DNA of 64,000 bases from contig NZ_AFOZ01000037.1 of assembly GCF_000217915.1 (NCBI RefSeq), positions 1 to 64,000 on the forward strand, given 5' to 3'. Below the pieces are notes generated by a model. That model ran no database searches and was not told the origin of the DNA. It was given only the letters and a program-made list of their open reading frames with translations. The position numbers and the translations under genes were made by a program. This document shows positions 57,804 to 64,000 of the stretch, in pieces (within the stretch, counting starts at the first letter, position 1; each line of letters opens with the position of its first letter). The DNA is from Shewanella sp. HN-41 (GTDB lineage: Bacteria; Pseudomonadota; Gammaproteobacteria; Enterobacterales; Shewanellaceae).

Positions 57804-59154
57804 ATGGGAAAGGTTATAACGTTATTTAAATTGTTGCCTAAAAAGCATCAAATTCTCCTCAGCATTCTTTCTGTTATCACTATGATAACCATGCTCTTAC
57901 CCTCTGAAGAAGCGCAAGCTTCGAGACAAACTACGGCTATAGATGAACAGGCCCAAATCAACACCCGCTACGATGTTCCCTTAGCCTTTCGCTCACCGCA
58001 GCGCCCGGAATCGATGGAAGAAGTATCGGACAATGCCCCCACCAATGCAGTTCCTATGTCGTCAAGTGAGGATCTCGCTGCAGGCAAGGGATCTGCAGAA
58101 TCCTTAGAGAGTGCCCACCATAGGGATGTTGAGCATTTCAACGTAAAAAATGGCGATACCTTAGCCGCTGTTTTTGACCGGGCGGGCCTAACGAGTAAGG
58201 ATGTTTATGAAATCACCCAACTCCCCTTAGCCAAGCAAAATTTACTCAAGATCATGCCCGGTGAAGAAATTGTCATTTCCAAGGATGCCAAAGGTGATCT
58301 CACCGAGGTGCGCTACCGCATCAATGCGATTTCAACGTTGGTTATCACAAAGAACCAAGAGCAATATTTTGAAAAAAATCTCCGAGAAAGATGTGGAGAT
58401 CCGAACCCATTTCACCAGCGCTAAAATTAAAAGCAATTTTTGGAATGCAGCCGTCGATGCGGGAATGACAGCCAACCAAATCATGCAGTTATCGACGGTG
58501 TTTGGCTGGGATATCGACTTTGCCTTAGATCTGCGTGAAGGCGACAGTTTTGCCATTATCTATGAGCAGGAATATGCCGAAGGAGAATTCCTACGTAATG
58601 GCAATATCTTAGCCGCAGAATTCGTCAACCAAGACGAGCGCTATACCGCCATTCGCTATACCGATGGGAACTACTACTCAGAAAATGGCACGAGTATGCG
58701 CAAAGCCTTCCTACGCTCACCCGTGGATTTTAAATATGTCAGTTCGAACTTTAACCCTAAGCGTTTGCACCCCGTCACAGGGCAAGTAAAAGCCCACCGC
58801 GGGGTGGATTATGTTGCTGCGATTGGCACGCCGATTAAAGCGGCGGGCAGCGGACGTGTGATTGAGGCTGGCTATAATCAATTCAACGGTAACTATGTGT
58901 TTATTAAACACAACGATACCTATACTACTAAATATTTGCATCTCACAAAACGTAATGTCAGTAAAGGCGCCAGCGTTAAACAAGGCCAAATAATAGGCAC
59001 TTTAGGTAAAACGGGCCGCGTCACAGGTGCGCATTTACACTATGAATTCATCGTCAATGGTGTACACCGTAATCCAAGAACGATAACTTTACCTAAAGCA
59101 GAATCGATTGCTCGAAAAGAAAAAACCAATTCGACGCGCTCAGCAAGCAATTAA
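57804..59154 (+). CDS. M23 metallopeptidase, MepM/YebA-like murein endopeptidase (one frame break as read)
   Basis: A corrected 449-residue envelope protein that probably cuts peptide cross-links in peptidoglycan. It has an N-terminal membrane anchor (about 18-33), a LysM/OapA-like region (HFNVKNGDTLAAVFDRAGLTSKDVYEI) near 112-140, and a C-terminal M23 domain with zinc ligands in HRGVDYVAAIGTP and GAHLHYEF. The frame breaks at 58372-58378: seven A where six restore YFEKISEKDVEIRTHFTSA. It is probably a sequence error. It is divergent from tyrS and followed by anmK, an arrangement that links cell-wall turnover genes. Confidence 0.9.
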
Positions 59155-59222
59155 TGGCGACCATGTCGCAAAACAAACAAACGCAATTGGCAATGCAATA
59201 ACGACAGGACGGCCCTCTCCCA

Positions 59223-60332
59223 ATGAAAAATGCTTATTATATTGGACTGATGTCAGGCACCAGCATGGATGGCGTCGATGCGGTACTCGTTGACTTTTCT
59301 GGTCCGCGGCCACAGCTTATCGCCAGCCATACCGAAGCCATTCCGAGCCATTTACTAAAAGGCTTACAGCGTTTGTGTTTACCCGGCGCCGATGAAATTA
59401 ATCGTCTTGGACGCTTAGATCGCAGTGTCGGTAAGTTATTTGCGCTAGCGGTAAATAATCTGCTGGCCAAAACCAATATTGCCAAAGAAGAGATTATTGC
59501 CATTGGTAGCCACGGCCAAACCGTGCGCCATATGCCAAACCTCGAAGTCGGCTTTACCCTGCAAATTGGCGATCCCAATACCATAGCGACTGAAACGGGT
59601 ATTGATGTGATTGCCGATTTTCGCCGTAAAGATATTGCCTTAGGTGGCCAAGGCGCCCCCTTAGTTCCCGCCTTCCACCAGCAAACGTTTGCTGAGGTTG
59701 GTAAAAAACGTGTGATCCTCAATATCGGTGGGATTGCCAATATCACCTATCTGCCAGGGAATAGTGAAGAAGTGCTGGGGTTCGATACTGGCCCAGGCAA
59801 CACCCTAATCGATGCTTGGATCCAGCAAGTTAAAAATGAACCCTTCGATAGCGATGGCGAATGGGCAGCGTCCGGTAAAACCGATTCAGGCCTATTGGCT
59901 CAACTGCTGTCGCACCCTTATTTCGCCCTTGCTTACCCTAAGAGCACGGGCCGCGAATTATTCAATCAAGCTTGGTTAGAGCAACAATTGTCGCCATTTA
60001 ACCAATTAGATGAAGAAGATATCCAATCGACATTATTGGATTTGACCTGCCACAGTATCGCCAAGGATATTATAAAGTTATCCAATGAAGGGGAGTTATT
60101 TGTCTGTGGCGGCGGCGCGTTTAATGATCAACTGATGCAACGCCTTGCAGCCCTATTACCGGGTTATACCTTGAATACAACCTCAGCCCTTGGCGTCGAC
60201 CCTAAATGGGCCGAAGGCATCGCCTTTGCGTGGCTGGCCATGCGCCATCACTTGGGATTACCCGCAAATCTCCCCGCCGTGACAGGTGCCTCAAGAGAAG
60301 CCGTATTAGGTGGGCGATTTAGCGCTAAGTAA
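59223..60332 (+). CDS. anmK: AnmK, anhydro-N-acetylmuramic acid kinase
   Basis: The 369-residue kinase phosphorylates and opens 1,6-anhydro-MurNAc in peptidoglycan recycling. The ATP-binding start [27 protein letters not shown] near 94, and [13 protein letters not shown] and [14 protein letters not shown] near 160-190 are diagnostic. It follows the M23 peptidase by 68 bases and is convergent with the CadC-type gene. Confidence 0.97.
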   Translation: MKNAYYIGLMSGTSMDGVDAVLVDFSGPRPQLIASHTEAIPSHLLKGLQRLCLPGADEINRLGRLDRSVGKLFALAVNNLLAKTNIAKEEIIAIGSHGQTVRHMPNLEVGFTLQIGDPNTIATETGIDVIADFRRKDIALGGQGAPLVPAFHQQTFAEVGKKRVILNIGGIANITYLPGNSEEVLGFDTGPGNTLIDAWIQQVKNEPFDSDGEWAASGKTDSGLLAQLLSHPYFALAYPKSTGRELFNQAWLEQQLSPFNQLDEEDIQSTLLDLTCHSIAKDIIKLSNEGELFVCGGGAFNDQLMQRLAALLPGYTLNTTSALGVDPKWAEGIAFAWLAMRHHLGLPANLPAVTGASREAVLGGRFSAK

Positions 60333-60349
60333 CGACCATAAAGCACAGA

Positions 60350-62502
60350 TCACTTTAGCAATTTGTGCTTAAGTAGCATGATATCCCGCTGCGGGAATCC
60401 ATCAAGCGTCATCACTAAGCGGTTTGACTCAGGAATATAAGTCATTGAGCCAAATCCGCTTAGGCTTGAGCGCGGCACCCTTAGCAACGAGCTCACTTGC
60501 TGTGTACTCGCATCCCAAAAATTGAGCTTCTGCTCATTGAGGTTACTCGATTTAAAGTAAACCCCGTCTCTCGTTAGCACCCAATTATTCCCCGCTCGAA
60601 ACACGTTGCCCGGAATAACTAATTCAACTTGCTCCGGTTGGTCTAAATTAATCTGCCAGAGTCCATTCACACCATAGCGAGTAAACACTAACTCAGTCGC
60701 AGATTTTGCAAACCCAACCCCCATACTCAAGGGGCTAATCACTTTAGGGGCGCGATTGTCGAAATAAAACTCAGTGATACCATCACTTGTTGAAGCCAGT
60801 ATTGAATTACCCTGCCAACTCCAACTCGGGCGGCCATGATTGTGATAACCCGAAGCCAAGGCGGTAATATTCTTATTGGTTAAATCTAAAATAAAAATTC
60901 GGTTACCTTCGTGGCTATCATCGGGTGCAATAAAGGCAATTTTTGAACCATCGGGGGACCAGCGCGGATAGGCGACTCGTGATTTAAGCTGAGTGTGTTG
61001 CTCCAGTTTTTGACCGTTAATATCCGAGGTCCAAATCTCGTTAAACCCGGTATTACTGGAAACAAACACTAACCGTGTAGCTTGGGGAGAGTAATCTGGA
61101 TTGCGGTGACTCACTCCCGAATATAACAGCGGAAACAAACTACCCGGCACTTGATCATCAAGGGAAAAGTAAGCCATCTGAAATTGACGACGATATTGGT
61201 GGTAAACCAGTTCCCCTTTATCGGAAACACTGCTTGGATAACTCATTCCCGCCACCTCAAGAGTACGGATTTGTGCGGTTTCAATATCGATAATAAAACC
61301 ATTACGACTGCCAGAGTCTTCTGTCGCAAACACTAAACGTTGGCTATCGGGAGTCCAACTTAAGCCACGGATATCTTCAAGTCCTTGAGTTAAGCGGTTT
61401 TCATAGCCAGTTGCTAGGTCTCGAATAAAAATATCCTCCGAGATATTGCTGTAGCGCCTCGCTATCGCCATCCAGCGTCCGTCTGGACTGTAAGCTAGAT
61501 CTCTATCTTCATAATTTACAAAAGGCTTTCACAGGATTGCCTCTCGGCGGTGGCGTCTTTTTGTACCAGAGATAAACGATAGATACCGCCGGTTTTACCC
61601 ACTTCATGGGAGGAGACATAAGATAAATATTGTCCATCGGGCGAAATATCGATAGCGGTCATATCCGAGCTACATGGCGCTAAAGCAACCATCTCATTCG
61701 TGGCGAGCGTTAGTTGCGTAATCGCACACTTGTCCGTCGCCTTGTTGCACGAAGCGAAGTACAGCTTGCTGTCATCAAAACTCCAAACGGCACGTAACTC
61801 AGAGGATGAGGAAGGTGTTAACTGGCGGGCGGGTAAATCATCACGTTTAAAATCTTTAAGATAGAGGCTAGAAGTCACACCCGGCCGACTGGCACCGTAC
61901 ACCAACCAACGCCTATCACGGGATAGCATGGGATAGCGTTCAGAGCCTGGATCCCTTGTTAATACCGTGACTTGGGTATCCGTCATGCGCAGTTTATCTT
62001 GATACAGATGCATGCCGATAAATAACCCACTGATGAGAATTAAAACTCCCATCGCCACCATCATAAATCGCATGCGCTTGGTCGTACGCTGCAACTTGGC
62101 AGCTGTGGCCTGCAGCAAATCTTCTTCGGTGTCATCGAGGGGATCGAATACTGGTGGGAGCAGTAATCGATACCCAGTTTTACGCACAGTCTCAATCACG
62201 GCACCATCTTGCGCGAGCGGTGATAATTGCTGCCTTAAATGCCAAATAGCATTTGTGAGAGCCTTTGTGCCCACATAGACGTTTCCTTCCCACACCTTCG
62301 CGATCAATTCATCACGGGTAACCACATTAGGATAACGCTCGGCAAGATAGCTAAGCACTTCAATAAACTTAGGTTGCAGTGAAAACTTAGTGGGTTCATT
62401 TAGGGAGAGTTCATCTCCCTGTGTTTGAAATGAAATGGAGTTATCGGAAGGGTCAACACGGCAGTTTTCTAAGCAAAAAACCAATTGACTCTTATCCTTC
62501 AT
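60350..62502 (-). CDS. CadC-type transmembrane regulator with beta-propeller-like periplasmic domain (one frame break as read)
   Basis: A corrected 717-residue one-component sensor. The N-terminal OmpR/CadC winged helix (about 25-112) includes YLAERYPNVVTRDELIAKVWEGNVYVGTKALTNAIWHLR and ETVRKTGYRLL. One membrane segment lies near 145-165. The C-terminal part has many TolB/WD40-like repeats, such as SPDGRW and SPDGSKIAF. The frame breaks near 61527-61529: one added T restores SCEKPFVNYEDRDLAYSPDGRW. As read it splits into a DNA-binding/membrane part and a propeller part. Signal and targets are unknown. It is upstream of nothing obvious and transcribed toward anmK. Confidence 0.85.
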
Positions 62503-62555
62503 GTTTTGGTTACTACCTAATCGTTAAATTTTAAAAACACCCCAAGACTAGATGA

Positions 62556-63719
62556 CTACAATGGCACTCGTTCCCCATGATATAAACCACGGGTAAACGT
62601 ACCGACATCTATCAGTAACAATTCACCTGATTGACCATTTTTGATACTGCTATCAATCGCAATAATTTTATTATCATATAAACCAAGCACTTGCTCTTGA
62701 GATGTATGACCAACGATGACATGTTCTACATTAAAATAGCGCAGAATACTATCAACATCGGATGCTTGCAGCGCATCCTCAAAGTAACCACGATACCAAG
62801 TGGGACCATTGGAAAAGAACAAAAAATTAAGCAAATCGTTATTTTTTAACTCTTCCTTTGTATCATCCAAATGTTGGCGCAGCAATTGATTAACACTGCT
62901 AATGTCGAGTTTACGTTCAACCCATTCTGGGCTGATCCCACCATGCATAAATAACAGATTATTGATTTTAACTATTGTATTTTTACTGCGTAACCAATGA
63001 CCTATCTCGGTATCTTTATTATAAAGTGAGCTGTAGCTGCGATGTAGTAAATTGGACGAAAGCTGATAACGATCATTAACATAGCGCAGGTCACCGCGAA
63101 AGACCATCTGCTCGTGGTTACCCATTAACAGATGTAAGCGACCACCCGCAGCTTGCGCTTCCTTATCTAGAGTATATAAAAACCACAGCACTTCATTGAC
63201 CTGATGCCCACGATCAAACATATCACCGGTCATCACCATGTGCCCATCACCGAAGTTCCAGTGATTATTTTCATCAATAATTTTATGTGCTTTGAGTAAG
63301 TTAATCATTACATCAAACTGACCATGCACATCACTTAATGCAACTATTTTGCCGACATGAGTAAAAGTGTCCAGATCTGGCGTCGCGGCTTTAGCATGCA
63401 ACTTGGGTTGAGGTAAATCACCACAATCACTTGGACGAGTCAAACTATTCTCGACAATGGTTGTTTGCTTAAGCTGACTTTGACAGATCCAATAGGCGGT
63501 GTTTTCATCTCCATTACGCAAAAACACATACGGCCCATCGGTAACACTGATAGCAGACAAAGCGGCATTATCAACTGCAAAGGTGGGGGTTGAAAATAGC
63601 GCTAAAAACGACGCTAACATCCCCATCGAGATGAGCGTTATCATAGATTTCACACTTAAAAATGCATTTTTAAATTGATGACACGCAGTGCAAAAAAAGT
63701 AACTAAAGAGGATAAGCAT
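62556..63719 (-). CDS. PPP-family metallophosphatase, Shewanella-like phosphatase (SLP) type, probably periplasmic
   Basis: The 387-residue frame holds the metallophosphatase core: SDVHGQFDVM near 135, GDMFDRGHQ near 168 and LLMGNHEQM near 202, with later His residues in FMHGGISPEW and VIVGHTSQ. This matches the SLP group, named after Shewanella enzymes, which includes a cold-active protein-tyrosine phosphatase. An export signal lies near residues 26-48, ending STPTFA. ATG at 63719 has AAGGG six bases before it; ATG at 63644 would give a more standard signal peptide. Start uncertain. The gene is 53 bases upstream of the CadC-type gene on the same strand. Confidence 0.87.
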   Translation of the reverse strand: MLILFSYFFCTACHQFKNAFLSVKSMITLISMGMLASFLALFSTPTFAVDNAALSAISVTDGPYVFLRNGDENTAYWICQSQLKQTTIVENSLTRPSDCGDLPQPKLHAKAATPDLDTFTHVGKIVALSDVHGQFDVMINLLKAHKIIDENNHWNFGDGHMVMTGDMFDRGHQVNEVLWFLYTLDKEAQAAGGRLHLLMGNHEQMVFRGDLRYVNDRYQLSSNLLHRSYSSLYNKDTEIGHWLRSKNTIVKINNLLFMHGGISPEWVERKLDISSVNQLLRQHLDDTKEELKNNDLLNFLFFSNGPTWYRGYFEDALQASDVDSILRYFNVEHVIVGHTSQEQVLGLYDNKIIAIDSSIKNGQSGELLLIDVGTFTRGLYHGERVPL

Positions 63720-64000
63720 TTGAAACCCTTATTTTATTAATTCTCGACATCAATGGATTAATTAGCATTTATGATAAATGTGATGTCACATAAGTAGGCA
63801 AAAGTTAACCCGTTATTATCCAACGGCATTTATTGGTTAACCCATCTTCAAACTAGATAGAAGAAGCCACAGCTACTAACCCAAAATCATTAAGCCATTT
63901 AACCCTTGGAGTAAGGTCACCATGTTCAGTATGTCATTGCTGATTTATAAACGATTCGACCTAGGGCTTAACCAATCATTCAAATAGCGTATAACGTTCA
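63720..64000. other. End-of-window intergenic sequence
   Basis: No recognisable gene. It must contain the phosphatase promoter. A 21-codon ORF at 63922-63987 has a good Shine-Dalgarno (GGAGTAAGGT) but no known product; its sequence is MFSMSLLIYKRFDLGLNQSF plus one Lys. It may be a leader, a small protein or chance. Confidence 0.35.

Noticed and set aside
57804..58424. Independent 206-residue LysM-type protein
   Set aside because: It ends at a seven-A run, beyond which the same protein continues as an M23 peptidase in the next frame.

Overview
The window looks like a chromosomal segment of a Shewanella species. Gene content and order match the block I recall from Shewanella oneidensis: lptFG, pepA, pheA, hcp-hcr, aroF-tyrA, ffh and the rpsP operon, the rpoE-rse-lepAB-rnc-era-recO-pdxJ-acpS run, nhaA/nhaR, thyA-lgt, ptsP-rppH, mutH, cyaC, oxyR, hptA and gltBD. 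This identification rests on protein motifs and remembered synteny, not on a search. I see no rRNA, tRNA, CRISPR array, insertion sequence, prophage or genomic island. It is core genome.

Layout. 1-4 kb: LPS export permease genes lptG/lptF, divergent from leucyl aminopeptidase pepA. 4-14 kb: aromatic amino-acid and nitrosative-stress genes. pheA has a phenylalanine leader-peptide attenuator and an extra C-terminal domain. Then come a CPA1 antiporter, a small membrane protein, hcr, hcp, tyrA and aroF. 14-20 kb: rplS-trmD-rimM-rpsP and ffh, divergent from a CcsA-family gene and a CorC-family gene. 20-31.8 kb: an Mpo1-like gene and a long minus-strand run acpS-pdxJ-recO-era-rnc-lepB-lepA-rseC-rseB-rseA-rpoE, divergent from nadB. 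31.8-40.6 kb: ygfX-sdhE, nhaR, a small secreted protein, nhaA, thyA-lgt, a TauE-type permease and ptsP-rppH. 40.6-46.4 kb: an AT-rich 690-bp gap with several DnaA-box-like sites, then mutH, a class III adenylate cyclase, oxyR, the free-standing phosphotransfer protein hptA and a YhcC-type radical SAM gene. 46.5-55.8 kb: gltB-gltD, mtnN, a CobD/CbiB-like gene, a DUF2721 gene and a TRIC-type channel gene. 55.8-64 kb: two small exported proteins, tyrS, an M23 peptidase, anmK, a CadC-type membrane regulator with a propeller-like C-terminus and a PPP-family phosphatase.

Two points matter most. First, seven genes (hcr, hcp, era, thyA, mutH, the M23 peptidase and the CadC-type regulator) carry eight single-base frame breaks, each explained by one base gained or lost in a short homopolymer. 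They include genes expected to be essential or strongly conserved and run in both directions, so sequence error is much more likely than decay. I annotate each as one gene with a break. Second, PheA is not the usual chorismate mutase-prephenate dehydratase-ACT protein. It carries about 230 extra residues that read as a type I-beta DAHP synthase lacking its catalytic residues, a candidate regulatory pseudoenzyme domain fused to the phenylalanine branch-point enzyme.

Several regulatory sites can be read directly: the pheL attenuator, an NsrR-like operator before hcp, a sigma-E promoter before rpoE, an ArgR-like box before gltB, a CRP-like site before the adenylate cyclase, and about ten stem-loop terminators.
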